A DNA stretch of 64,000 nt. Origin: Idiomarina sp. (GTDB lineage: Bacteria; Pseudomonadota; Gammaproteobacteria; Enterobacterales; Alteromonadaceae). Below, in pieces: positions 17,021 through 25,738 of the stretch. The notes beneath the pieces were generated by a model. It searched no databases. It was not told the origin of the DNA and was given only the letters and a program-made list of their open reading frames with translations. How positions within the stretch are numbered: position 1 is the stretch's first letter; each line of letters starts with the position of its first letter. The stretch is from NCBI GenBank assembly GCA_022565355.1, contig JAIUMU010000001.1, forward strand, positions 558,001-622,000, given 5' to 3'. Position numbers and translations under genes: made by a program.

Positions 17021-18961
17021 ATGCCAATTACGTTCGATATTAATAATCCGGATCCGCAAACAAATTTCTCTAACAATCGCGAGTTCGCTGATGTTGTGAA
17101 TGTAAATATGAGTAGGCGGCGTTTTCTTCAAGGCAGCGCTGCCATTGCAGCTACCGCATTCATTGCCAGCTGCAGCAGTGCTACCGGCACTTTGCGTCAG
17201 CAACCGGCAATGGCCTTCACCCCTATAACTGTTGGTTTCGGTGATGAAGTAGTAGTTCCTGCTGAATATCAAGCGCAAGCGTTCCTGCCTTGGGGTACAC
17301 CACTACTGGCAAATGCCGCAGAATATCGTGCTGATGGCAGTAATACTGGCGCTGAACAAGAACAACAGGTTGGAGCCCACCATGATGGCATGCATTTTTT
17401 CCCTATTGATGCACATGCTGCTGGCACCAACTCAACGGAAGGCTTGTTGGTGATGAATCATGAATATGTTGATCCCGCATTCATTCATGCGAATGGGCCC
17501 GATGCCCCACCACGCCCCGCTGATCAAGTGCGTAAAGAAATTGCAGCACATGGGGTTTCAGTAGCGCATATTAAAGATGTAAATGGCGAATGGCAGCTAC
17601 TCCAAACAAGCTCGTTTAATCGCCGTATTACCGGCGCAACAGAAATGGAATTGGTGGGGCCGGCTGCCGGCCATCCAAAACTGAGTACCCTATTCAGCCC
17701 AAGTGGCACTCGTACTCGTGGCACACTGAATAACTGTGCGCACGGCCACACACCGTGGGGAACATACTTAACCTGCGAAGAAAATTGGGCGCGCTGTTTT
17801 GTGAACCAAGCAGAACACACCCGCGAGCAACAACGTTATGGTGTGGCGAAAGAAAATGGCCGTTATTATTGGGAAACCGCAACACCTAGTGCTGACGAAT
17901 ATGCGCGGTTCGATGTAACGCCCTATGGCAATAATGCAAACGAAGATTACCGGAACGAAGCCAATGGCTTTGGTTGGATTGTAGAAATAGACCCATTCAA
18001 CCCAAACAGTATGCCAAAAAAGCACACAGCCCTTGGCCGCTTCGCTCATGAAGGCATTGTTTTCGCTGCCGCTGAAGAAGGCAAACCACTGGTAGCCTAT
18101 TCTGGTGATGATTCCCGATTCGAGTATATTTACAAGTTTGTATCAGCAGAGGTATATAACCACGCCACAGCAGGCTCGCATTTGCTGGAAGAAGGCACGC
18201 TTTATGTAGCACGGTTTAATGATGATGGCAGCGGTGAGTGGTTGCCTCTCGATATTCACAATGCTGCATTTCAAGCTGCAGCTGCTGCCGCGAATGTACA
18301 GTTTAGCGATCAAGGTGATGTATTACTGAATACCCGCTTAGCCGCTGATATTATGGGCGCCACGAAAATGGATCGCCCTGAGTGGGGCGCTGTACACCCA
18401 CTAACGGGTGAAGTATATTTTACCCTTACCAACAACACGCGCCGCACTGAAGCGCAAATTGATGCGGCGAATCCACGCGCAGAAAACTACGCTGGCCATA
18501 TTATTCGTTGGCAAGAGCGTGCTGATCATTTTACTTGGGATATTTTCATGCTCGGCGGTGCTCCTGGCACCTACACGCCTGATACCGCTATTGAGCTCGA
18601 TGCTACCAATCATCATGCGTGCGCCGATGGCCTCTGGTTTGATAGCGCTGGCTTGCTATGGATTCAAACCGATATGAGTGGTGCTATTCAAGGTGGTAGT
18701 ACCTATGGCAATAACGCTATGCTAGTAGCAAACCCTGATACTCGCGAAGTAAAACGGTTTTTAACCGGGCCAGTTGATTGCGAAATCACTGGCGTAGTAA
18801 CCACTCCAGATCGCAAAACAATGTTCATCAACGTACAACATCCGGGTGAGGGCTCTACGGTGAGCAACCCTAGTAGCCATTGGCCAGATGGTGGTAGTGC
18901 TCGGCCACGTTCTAGCACAGTAGTAATTCGCCACAACGAAGGTAAGGTGATTGGTAGCTAA
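17021..18961 (+). CDS. phoX: PhoX family phosphatase (DUF839), Tat-exported
   Basis: PhoX enzymes are calcium/iron-dependent alkaline phosphatases that release phosphate from organic esters outside the cytoplasm. The 646-residue protein has a twin-arginine signal (SRRRFLQGSAAIAATAF, from about residue 29) followed by IASC, a possible lipoprotein cleavage site. The body contains NHEYVDP, NNCAHGHTPWGTYLTCEENW, the region that supplies conserved metal/substrate residues in the family, plus WGAVHPLTGEVYFTLTNN and DGLWFDSAGLLWIQTD. The ATG at 17021 has GAGG nine bases upstream; a longer ORF from 16955 lacks such support. A Pho box upstream agrees with the call. The exact substrate is unknown, as some DUF839 proteins are not characterised. 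Confidence 0.82.
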   Translation: MPITFDINNPDPQTNFSNNREFADVVNVNMSRRRFLQGSAAIAATAFIASCSSATGTLRQQPAMAFTPITVGFGDEVVVPAEYQAQAFLPWGTPLLANAAEYRADGSNTGAEQEQQVGAHHDGMHFFPIDAHAAGTNSTEGLLVMNHEYVDPAFIHANGPDAPPRPADQVRKEIAAHGVSVAHIKDVNGEWQLLQTSSFNRRITGATEMELVGPAAGHPKLSTLFSPSGTRTRGTLNNCAHGHTPWGTYLTCEENWARCFVNQAEHTREQQRYGVAKENGRYYWETATPSADEYARFDVTPYGNNANEDYRNEANGFGWIVEIDPFNPNSMPKKHTALGRFAHEGIVFAAAEEGKPLVAYSGDDSRFEYIYKFVSAEVYNHATAGSHLLEEGTLYVARFNDDGSGEWLPLDIHNAAFQAAAAAANVQFSDQGDVLLNTRLAADIMGATKMDRPEWGAVHPLTGEVYFTLTNNTRRTEAQIDAANPRAENYAGHIIRWQERADHFTWDIFMLGGAPGTYTPDTAIELDATNHHACADGLWFDSAGLLWIQTDMSGAIQGGSTYGNNAMLVANPDTREVKRFLTGPVDCEITGVVTTPDRKTMFINVQHPGEGSTVSNPSSHWPDGGSARPRSSTVVIRHNEGKVIGS

Positions 18962-19010
18962 CCTGATCGTGGTAAACCCAACAGAGTAGCCAAATACACC
19001 TCAAAATAAG

Positions 19011-19043
19011 TAGAAAGTTTGCGCTAGCGCAAGCTTTCTATTT
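19011..19043 (+). terminator. Terminator-like hairpin after phoX
   Basis: AGAAAGTTTGCGC and GCGCAAGCTTTCT pair over 12 positions with one internal mismatch, followed by ATTTAAT. The stem is strong but the U tract is weak, so termination efficiency is uncertain. Confidence 0.55.
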
Positions 19044-19141
19044 AATCCTTGCGGTGTGTAGGGATATGTTTGATCTGGCACAATATTCGCCTAACGCTCG
19101 GCTCCATAATAGCTCCAGAATTTAAAACCTGGAGAGTACCA

Positions 19142-19840
19142 ATGAAAACGAAACTATCGATTCTAGCCTTAGCCTTATCCTCTTTTCTTGCTGCGCCAGC
19201 AATGGCCGATTTTTCAGTAAATATTGGCGCTATCAGCGTAATGCCAGATGAAAGCAGCAGTAACTTGAACGTCATCGAATCAGTAGCAGGGTTGCCGGCT
19301 GGCTCTACTGGTGTTGGTGTAAGTAATAATACACAACTTGGGCTTACCTTCGATTACCGCTACAACGAAAATTTCGGCTTGCAACTGATTGCAGCTACCC
19401 CGTTTAGCCACGATTTAAAGGTAAAAGGTTCTGCTATTGATGGTTTGAACATTGGTAAAACGAAGCATTTGCCTCCTACTCTAATGGCTCAGTATCACTT
19501 CACCCAACACGCTTTATTTCAACCATTTGTTGGTATAGGCGTGAACTATACAACCTTCTTCGATGAACAGGTAGGTAGCGACCTAGAGGGTGCATTGATT
19601 GCGCTTGATGTAACCACTGCAAGCGATAACGTAAGCCTGAGCTTAAGTGAATCGTGGGGTATAGCGGTACAAGCCGGCTTCAACTATCAACTTAGCGAAC
19701 GCATGGGTATTCATTTTATGGTGAGTAAGATGGCTATCGATACCACAGGGAAAGTAAAAGTAAACGGTACAACAGTGCAAAGTGTGAATGTAGATATTGA
19801 TCCGGTAGTAGCAATGCTCGGTTTCCGTTGGAAAATTTAA
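19142..19840 (+). CDS. ompW: OmpW family outer-membrane protein
   Basis: OmpW proteins are eight-stranded outer-membrane barrels with a hydrophobic channel for small molecules. The 232-residue precursor has a signal peptide ending APAMA at about residue 21. The mature part holds the family patterns LGLTFDYRYNENFGLQLIAATPFSHDL, PTLMAQYHFTQHALFQPFVGIGVNYTTFF near the middle and a C-terminal strand ending in aromatic/basic FRWKI (outer-membrane barrels usually end in an aromatic residue; Ile here is slightly unusual). The start at 19142 is preceded by CTGGAGAG. Iron, oxygen and osmotic signals control ompW in relatives; no site was identified here. Confidence 0.88.
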   Translation: MKTKLSILALALSSFLAAPAMADFSVNIGAISVMPDESSSNLNVIESVAGLPAGSTGVGVSNNTQLGLTFDYRYNENFGLQLIAATPFSHDLKVKGSAIDGLNIGKTKHLPPTLMAQYHFTQHALFQPFVGIGVNYTTFFDEQVGSDLEGALIALDVTTASDNVSLSLSESWGIAVQAGFNYQLSERMGIHFMVSKMAIDTTGKVKVNGTTVQSVNVDIDPVVAMLGFRWKI

Positions 19841-19867
19841 TCACCGATAGCAACACGCTAACGAATA

Positions 19868-19898
19868 AAAAGGCAAACACCAAGTGTTTGCCTTTTTC
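19868..19898. terminator. Bidirectional intrinsic terminator after ompW
   Basis: AAAAAGGCAAACAC and GTGTTTGCCTTTTT form a 14-bp A-T flanked stem with a CAA-type loop and T runs on either strand. It separates ompW from the convergent hydrolase gene ending at 19934. Confidence 0.88.
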
Positions 19899-19933
19899 AT
19901 TGCTTCCATTAAAAAATTCCAAAATTTCTATTA

Positions 19934-20878
19934 TTACTCGAGCGTTAAATCCTGTAAAAACGCAAGAATATAGCCATTCACCAGTTCCGGCTGTTCAAGG
20001 TGTGGGGTGTGCCCTGCGCCTTCAGCGGTAATCATGTGTAGCACCAATGCATCTTCCTGCACGCCCTCGGCATGGCTATAAGGAACCACATTATCGTTGG
20101 TACCCCACACCAACATCATGGGCACCCCATATTCGCGGGTTCGGCGATAATACTCACGGTGGTCTTGCGTACTAAACGCATAGAAAGAAGAGGTTAGTGC
20201 TTGCGTAAAGCCGCGAATTTCGGTTTGTGCAGTATATGCAGTTCGCAATGCTGTAGCATCTTCAGGCGTTAAGTATTCCGCCGCAAAACTTTGTTGAATA
20301 CTCGGCACATAAAATGCGCCGAGCATAACGTGGCCAATACGCTCTGGCATGGGTGGCGGCTGCAGCGGTTGATGCAGCGGTGCAATCAGCACCGTGCCTA
20401 ATACTCGATGCGAATGGTTGGCCGCAAAGCGCATTACAATGGGGCCGCCCATAGAAAGCCCTGCCAATACTACCGGCCCTTCAATATTTAAGCCATCGAG
20501 CAACTCTTGTAATTGGCGCTCAAACAATTCGCCGGTATATTGCACACGCGGCCTATCTGAATAGCCGCGGCCAAACAAATCATATGCTAATACGCGATAC
20601 CCTGCTTGCTGCAAACGGCGATGCGTAGTGCCCCAAATCGCCATCGGAATACTAAAACCATGCACCAGCACTATTGTGGGCGCATCATCTGCCCCAGTAA
20701 GTTGGTAATGGGTATAACCATCGGTGAGCTGAATAAATTGGCCCGGTGCGTTTTCTCGCACTTCATCATTTAACGTAAGGTGTTCATTCATGTTCGATTG
20801 ATAACTAATAAACACATACACGAAAATCAGCAGCAATAGCGAAACTAAGCCAATGCCGAACCATTTTAAAATGTTCAT
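19934..20878 (-). CDS. Alpha/beta hydrolase with N-terminal membrane anchor
   Basis: A 314-residue protein with a hydrophobic N-terminus (about residues 5-24, GIGLVSLLLLIFVYVFI) acting as signal anchor, then an alpha/beta hydrolase fold: LVHGFSIPMAIWG, the nucleophile elbow GLSMGGP, and a late histidine in GAGHTPHLEQPELV. Substrate unknown. It lies 66 nt after the PhzF-like gene and may be the last member of the leftward set that starts with the acyl-CoA dehydrogenase, but the spacing is loose. Confidence 0.8.
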   Translation of the reverse strand: MNILKWFGIGLVSLLLLIFVYVFISYQSNMNEHLTLNDEVRENAPGQFIQLTDGYTHYQLTGADDAPTIVLVHGFSIPMAIWGTTHRRLQQAGYRVLAYDLFGRGYSDRPRVQYTGELFERQLQELLDGLNIEGPVVLAGLSMGGPIVMRFAANHSHRVLGTVLIAPLHQPLQPPPMPERIGHVMLGAFYVPSIQQSFAAEYLTPEDATALRTAYTAQTEIRGFTQALTSSFYAFSTQDHREYYRRTREYGVPMMLVWGTNDNVVPYSHAEGVQEDALVLHMITAEGAGHTPHLEQPELVNGYILAFLQDLTLE

Positions 20879-20944
20879 TTAGCTATCCTTTTAGGAATGA
20901 TGCGCGCTCACGCAATAAACCGCCCACTTTGAACGATTCAGAAT

Positions 20945-21790
20945 TTATGGAATGGTTATCATACCTTGCATGTAATCGGCAGCGCTACCGCTGAGAATAA
21001 CCCGATCGCTACTACGTGGCTGATCAGGGCTTAACTCTGGTGCTGGGGCAGTGCGTACCATGGCACAATGCACTATTCCGCCACGACGAGAAAGTTGTGC
21101 ACCCGTAACGGTTTCCTTACCTAGCTTTTCGGCCCAAAATGGGGCAAGTTCGCAGTGCGCAGAACCGGTTACCGGATCTTCATTCACGCGTAATTTCGGG
21201 AAAAAGCAGCGGCTCACGAAATCATGGGTGTTGCCCGGTGCAGTGATCACCACCCCCCGGCCATCCAGCTCGCTCAATTTCGCAAAATCAGGGGCTAACT
21301 TGCGAACCTCTGCCTCCGAACCTAGCTCCACAATATAATCATACGCTGCAAATACCCGCGCATTACTGCGTTGTTCATCTTGCAAGCAGAGGCCATCTAG
21401 CAATGCTTGTGGCGGCTCTGCCACTGTGTGTGGCATCGATGCCGGGAAGTTCATAGCGATACCCAGCTCGGTAAGCGCCACCCGTAGTTCACCACTACGG
21501 GTGCGAAATTGAATTTCAGGCTGGTTGTATTTTAAGTGATGGAACAACACGTGCGCTGCAGCCAAGGTAGCATGTCCACACAAATCAACCTCGGCTTCAG
21601 GCGTAAACCAACGCAAGTGAAATTGACTACCATCGGCTACAAAAAATGCGGTTTCCGATAAATTATTTTCTTCCGCAATGGCTTGTAGCAAATCATCTTC
21701 TGGCCAGCCACCAAGAGGGCAAACAGCTGCAGGATTTCCACCAAACACGCGATCGGTAAATGCATCAACTTGATAGATTTTAATATCCAT
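20945..21790 (-). CDS. PhzF family isomerase/epimerase-like protein
   Basis: A 281-residue protein with the two-lobed PhzF/diaminopimelate epimerase-like fold. Signatures are MDIKIYQVDAFTDRVFGGNPAAV at the start (in the family the GGNPAAV loop), NNLSETAFF, which carries the catalytic glutamate, DLCGHATLAAAHVLF, and VNEDPVTGSAHC near the end. The start at 21790 is preceded by GAGGG; an in-frame ORF extends to 21901, overlapping the SDR gene, but its extra residues do not match. Natural substrates of most PhzF proteins are unknown. Gap to the SDR gene is 41 nt. Confidence 0.85.
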   Translation of the reverse strand: MDIKIYQVDAFTDRVFGGNPAAVCPLGGWPEDDLLQAIAEENNLSETAFFVADGSQFHLRWFTPEAEVDLCGHATLAAAHVLFHHLKYNQPEIQFRTRSGELRVALTELGIAMNFPASMPHTVAEPPQALLDGLCLQDEQRSNARVFAAYDYIVELGSEAEVRKLAPDFAKLSELDGRGVVITAPGNTHDFVSRCFFPKLRVNEDPVTGSAHCELAPFWAEKLGKETVTGAQLSRRGGIVHCAMVRTAPAPELSPDQPRSSDRVILSGSAADYMQGMITIP

Positions 21791-21831
21791 AACACCCTCG
21801 TATTCTTTATAAACCTGCTTATCAGGTACTA

Positions 21832-22587
21832 CTAACCCATTTTCATCACGATTTTTAATGGCAGGCGCTTGATTAGAAATGCGATCACATTCCATGGCCA
21901 ACCTGGTACATAAGCAGATGCTTTTTCTTTTTCAATGGCCTGTACCATACTGCGCACGCCTGGCACGGTATCGCACATAAATGGCGTATTCTTTACTTTC
22001 TCATTAATTTCCGAGCGAATAAAGCCCGGCATAATGCAACTCGCCTTAATCGGGCTCTTACTGCGCAGTAAATCAGCGCGAATACCTTCCGTTAAGTTAA
22101 CTAAAGCTGCTTTACTCGATGCATAGGTAGTAAGCGCCCGCGGCATACCGCGCAGTGCACTAATCGATGCAATCGTTACCAAATGGCCATGGTTTTGTTC
22201 CCGGAAAATTTCTAAAGCGGCCTCGCATTGCGCCAACGCGGCAATGTAGTTAGTTTCTGCAGTTAACTTGTTGTGTTTGAACAAGCCAGTGCCGATAGAA
22301 CCACCCTTACCCATTCCCGCATTTACAATTACCCGATCTAAACCACCCAGCTCCTCTTTAAATTCATTAAACACACGAAACACAGCATCGTGATCATTTA
22401 CATCCAAGGCCTTCAAAATTACCGTTACCTGTGGGTATTTCTCAGTAATTTCCGCTTGCAGCGCCTCTAAGCGTTCAGTACGCCGAGCACACAGGGCTAA
22501 ATCATGGCCTTTCGCTGCAAATTGCCGCGCCATTTCTTCACCCAAACCAGAGCTTGCTCCAGTAATTAAAATACGTTTACGCATCAT
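21832..22587 (-). CDS. Short-chain dehydrogenase/reductase
   Basis: A 251-residue classical SDR: the cofactor loop GASSGLGEEMARQFA near residue 10, VNAGMGKGG, the active-site serine in TIASISAL, and the catalytic YASSK (in TTYASSKAALV). The start has AAGGA just upstream and two adjacent methionines. In the setting of an ACAD10/11-like dehydrogenase and kinase, a plausible role is reducing a 4-oxoacyl-CoA (as LvaD does with levulinyl-CoA in Pseudomonas putida) or oxidising a hydroxyacyl product; this is inference. Confidence 0.82.
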   Translation of the reverse strand: MMRKRILITGASSGLGEEMARQFAAKGHDLALCARRTERLEALQAEITEKYPQVTVILKALDVNDHDAVFRVFNEFKEELGGLDRVIVNAGMGKGGSIGTGLFKHNKLTAETNYIAALAQCEAALEIFREQNHGHLVTIASISALRGMPRALTTYASSKAALVNLTEGIRADLLRSKSPIKASCIMPGFIRSEINEKVKNTPFMCDTVPGVRSMVQAIEKEKASAYVPGWPWNVIAFLIKRLPLKIVMKMG

Positions 22588-22666
22588 TATTCCTTCTTAC
22601 TAGTAATCGATTCCGCATACTTTGCACTTATGCTAGCGAAGCGCATGCAAAGCGCCGGTTCACTAT

Positions 22667-23359
22667 CTAACGATAGCTGAGTAAATGTTTATAGCGGCCC
22701 GTTACGTGGCCATGCTCATTCAAACTAATCAGTTGCCGTGGTTGTTCCGGCTGCCAGCGAAATCGGCTGATACCTGAATTTACCAAATGCTGGTTTATCG
22801 ACATCATTTGTTCAGCCGGCATCCCCAAGCTACCCATAGTTGATATCGCAATCGGGCCGCCAGATGTAATCACCAAAATGCGTTTATGCTCAGCAAGCGT
22901 GTGCAGCTCATGCCAAGCCGCTTCTACACGAGCCACAAATGCAGGCCAAGGCTCTATGTAATCGGCATCACATGCGCCCGATTGCCAGCGCTGTACCGCC
23001 CGCATAAATAATGCCAATACATCCTGCTCGCTCACCTCTGGCTTACCATCAGCGGCGAATAATTCACGCAACTGCGGCTCTTCATGCGCAAGCGCATGCA
23101 TTACGGCACGATGATCAAACTCATTCCAATGCGGTTGTTCCAGCAGAGTGAGCGGCTTTTGATAGCCAGTTACAAATGCGGCGGCACTTTGCTTATGGCG
23201 ACGTAAACTGCCACGTAACACCACATCAAATTGTTCATCTTGTGCCCGCAATAACGAGCCCAAATGCTCAAGCTGCTGAACTCCTAGGGGTGAAAGTTGA
23301 TCATAATCAGCAGCCCCAAAAGAAGCTTGTCCATGCCGCACTAGAGTAACAATAGCCAT
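22667..23359 (-). CDS. Histidine phosphatase family protein
   Basis: A 230-residue phosphoglycerate mutase-like protein with the phospho-acceptor motif LVRHGQASFG at the N-terminus (His9) and the late histidine region replaced by SGGPIAI near residue 175, which deserves attention because the canonical second His of the RHG family is not obvious there. Start overlaps the stop of the kinase gene as TAATG. In this operon a phosphatase beside a kinase and an acyl-CoA dehydrogenase recalls the HAD phosphatase domain fused in human ACAD10. Function unproven. Confidence 0.8.
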   Translation of the reverse strand: MAIVTLVRHGQASFGAADYDQLSPLGVQQLEHLGSLLRAQDEQFDVVLRGSLRRHKQSAAAFVTGYQKPLTLLEQPHWNEFDHRAVMHALAHEEPQLRELFAADGKPEVSEQDVLALFMRAVQRWQSGACDADYIEPWPAFVARVEAAWHELHTLAEHKRILVITSGGPIAISTMGSLGMPAEQMMSINQHLVNSGISRFRWQPEQPRQLISLNEHGHVTGRYKHLLSYR

Positions 23360-24432
23360 TACGCACTTGCTCGCATTAATTTGCGGCAACGGCGGTGTAA
23401 GTAATGCACTACAAACCAAAAGTTCTTGAACGCTGGATTGCGCGTTTGTTTATGGTAGTAGCGATAATAAATTTGCTGCGCAATCACCGATAAACGGAAC
23501 AAACCAAACACTTGGTAGAAGCGCATATCTACATCCTTGAAACCCATTTTCTCGCAATAGTACGCAATTACTTCATCCCGCGTTAGCATTCCTTCTAGGT
23601 GAGTAGGCTGTCGGCGAGTGGCTTTCGCCACCCGATCATCATCCGCCTGCACCCAGTACGCAAGCATATTGCCTAGCTCTACGAGCGGGTCACCAATGGT
23701 AGCAAGTTCCCAATCCAGCACCGCCAATATTTCTGTGGGATTATCTGGGTTCAAAACCAAATTATCGAAGCGAAAATCATTGTGAGTAATGCAGAGCATT
23801 TCCCGCGTAGGCTTATTCGCTTCTAACCACTGCATAATTTTCTTACCGGAGGGTACATTCCAAGTTTTTGCGCGCCGATAGCGATCGCACCAACCTTTTA
23901 CCTGCCGATCAATATAGCCTTCACCCTTACCAATGGTGTCTAAACCGGCCATGCGGTAATCAACCTTATGCAAAGCAATAAGTTGATCGAGCATGTTGGT
24001 ACAAAGCTCACGCACCTGTTGCTCGGAAAGCTCAACGCCTCGAGGCATATTTTTCCGAGGAATAATGCCCGGCACCCGTTCCATTACATAAAAATCACTA
24101 CCAATCAGTGATTCATCGGCACAATAACCCACCATCTTTGGCACCACGGGATAATACTTCTTCAACATCAGCTGAATATCGTGTTCACGCTGCATATTGT
24201 GTGCCGATTTCGCCTTCGTTCCCGCTGGAGGGCGCCGCAAAATAAGGTCTGCAGTGCTGTATTCAAGCCGGTAGGTCCAATTCGATGCACCACCCGGAAA
24301 TTGCGTTAAGGTTGGCGTATCATTTAATTCTGGTAGTTTATTTTGCAACCATTGGGTTACCGCGGCCACATCAAATTGTTCTTGTTCGCGAACGGCAACA
24401 CCTTGGTCTATTACTTTATTTGTAGTGCTCAT
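23359..24432 (-). CDS. APH-type phosphotransferase, ACAD10/11 kinase-domain-like
   Basis: A 357-residue member of the aminoglycoside phosphotransferase fold. Seen are TQFPGGASNWTYRLEY (glycine-rich loop), LRRPPAGTKAKSAHNM, the catalytic loop ITHNDFRFDNLVLNP and the metal-binding LDWELATIGDPLVELG. These patterns match the kinase half of ACAD10/ACAD11 and LvaA, which phosphorylates 4-hydroxyacyl-CoA so that an acyl-CoA dehydrogenase-like partner can eliminate phosphate. It lies 8 nt after the dehydrogenase and overlaps the histidine phosphatase by one base. It is unlikely to be an antibiotic-resistance enzyme. Confidence 0.85.
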   Translation of the reverse strand: MSTTNKVIDQGVAVREQEQFDVAAVTQWLQNKLPELNDTPTLTQFPGGASNWTYRLEYSTADLILRRPPAGTKAKSAHNMQREHDIQLMLKKYYPVVPKMVGYCADESLIGSDFYVMERVPGIIPRKNMPRGVELSEQQVRELCTNMLDQLIALHKVDYRMAGLDTIGKGEGYIDRQVKGWCDRYRRAKTWNVPSGKKIMQWLEANKPTREMLCITHNDFRFDNLVLNPDNPTEILAVLDWELATIGDPLVELGNMLAYWVQADDDRVAKATRRQPTHLEGMLTRDEVIAYYCEKMGFKDVDMRFYQVFGLFRLSVIAQQIYYRYYHKQTRNPAFKNFWFVVHYLHRRCRKLMRASA

Positions 24433-24440
24433 CGCGATTC

Positions 24441-25658
24441 CTATCGGTATTTCTTCATTTCTTGGCGTAATACCATGGCTTGGTGAACTTCATCGGGTCC
24501 ATCCGCTAAGCGCAGCGCTCGTGCCATGGCATAAAACCCGGTAAGTACATAATCATGGCTTAAACCACCACCACCATGCACTTGGATAGCATCATCCACT
24601 ACGTTTTGCAGCACCGTAGGCACTACCGCTTTAATACCCGCAATTTCACTGGCTGCAGCGCGCACACCTTGATGATCAATTACCGATGCTGTGTACATGG
24701 TATACAGGCGCGCTTGATCAATTGCCATACGATGTTTGGCAATGCGCGTGGCATTGTCGCCTAGTTGCAACAATGGTTTGCCAAATGCAACTCGATGCAT
24801 AGCACGGTTAATCATCATTTCTAACGAGCGCTCGGCTGCACCCAACGCGCGCATACAGTGATGAATTCTGCCCGGCCCTAAACGGCCTTGGGCAATAGCG
24901 AAACCAGCTCCCAGCTTACCAATTACGTTCCCTTTTGGCACCCGTACGCCATTAAAGCTTACTTCCCCATGGCCATAGGGCGCATCGTAATCCCCAAATA
25001 CCGGTAACATACGTTCAATGGTAACGCCTTCGGCATCCAGTGGCACCAAAACCATAGAATGGCGCTGATGTTTGTCTGCATCAGGATCAGTTAATCCCAT
25101 TACAATCGCCACTTTCGCGTTCGGGTGGCCAAGCCCAGTACTCCACCATTTACGGCCCGTAATTACTACATCATCACCATCGGCAATAATCCGTGTTTCC
25201 ATATTGGTGGCATCCGAAGAAGCAACTTGTGGCTCGGTCATGCCGAACACCGAACGAATTTCCCCACGCAGCAATGGCTCTAACCATTCTTTCTTCTGCG
25301 CATCGGAACCGTAATGGTAAAGCACTTCCATATTGCCGGTATCAGGCGCATTACAATTGAAGATTTCTGGGGCAATAATACTGCGCCCCATTTGTTCTGC
25401 TAATGGCGCGTATTCACTGGTTGATAACCCCTGCCCTAAACGTGCATCGGGTAAGAATAGATTCCATAAACCGGCCGCTTGGGCCTGTTTTTTTAAGTTC
25501 GCGAGTTGCTCGGGTACCTGCCATTCACGCCAGTTGCCATGCGCGTGCTTGCTGTTAATTTCGGCCAATATCTCCGCTTCCACCGGATACACATGTTCCG
25601 TCATGAAGGCTTTTACCCGACCTAAATACTGTTGAGCATTTTCTGATAATCCAAACAT
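24441..25658 (-). CDS. Acyl-CoA dehydrogenase, ACAD10/11-like
   Basis: A 405-residue flavoprotein of the acyl-CoA dehydrogenase family. SVFGMTEPQVASSDATN, RKWWSTGLGHP, GRLGPGRIHHCMR and LRLADGPDEVH are the patterns I recall from the dehydrogenase half of ACAD11 and its bacterial relatives such as LvaC. In that system the enzyme uses its FAD site to remove phosphate from a 4-phosphoacyl-CoA and yields an enoyl-CoA for beta-oxidation. It is first in the leftward set and divergent from a LysR gene 80 nt away. Confidence 0.88.
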   Translation of the reverse strand: MFGLSENAQQYLGRVKAFMTEHVYPVEAEILAEINSKHAHGNWREWQVPEQLANLKKQAQAAGLWNLFLPDARLGQGLSTSEYAPLAEQMGRSIIAPEIFNCNAPDTGNMEVLYHYGSDAQKKEWLEPLLRGEIRSVFGMTEPQVASSDATNMETRIIADGDDVVITGRKWWSTGLGHPNAKVAIVMGLTDPDADKHQRHSMVLVPLDAEGVTIERMLPVFGDYDAPYGHGEVSFNGVRVPKGNVIGKLGAGFAIAQGRLGPGRIHHCMRALGAAERSLEMMINRAMHRVAFGKPLLQLGDNATRIAKHRMAIDQARLYTMYTASVIDHQGVRAAASEIAGIKAVVPTVLQNVVDDAIQVHGGGGLSHDYVLTGFYAMARALRLADGPDEVHQAMVLRQEMKKYR

Positions 25659-25738
25659 GGCAATTCTCCAAAATAATAGTGGCTACATCCTACGAAGTTT
25701 CTTAACATGAATGAAGTGAAAGTTATTAAAGGCATAAC

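Noticed and set aside
16835..17278. Minus-strand open frame spanning the phoX promoter
   Set aside because: It overlaps the Pho box and the phoX start in antisense, and its product has no recognisable features.
23359..24432. APH-fold protein as an aminoglycoside resistance enzyme
   Set aside because: The motif context and the adjacent acyl-CoA dehydrogenase match the ACAD10/11 kinase type; the resistance reading has no support.
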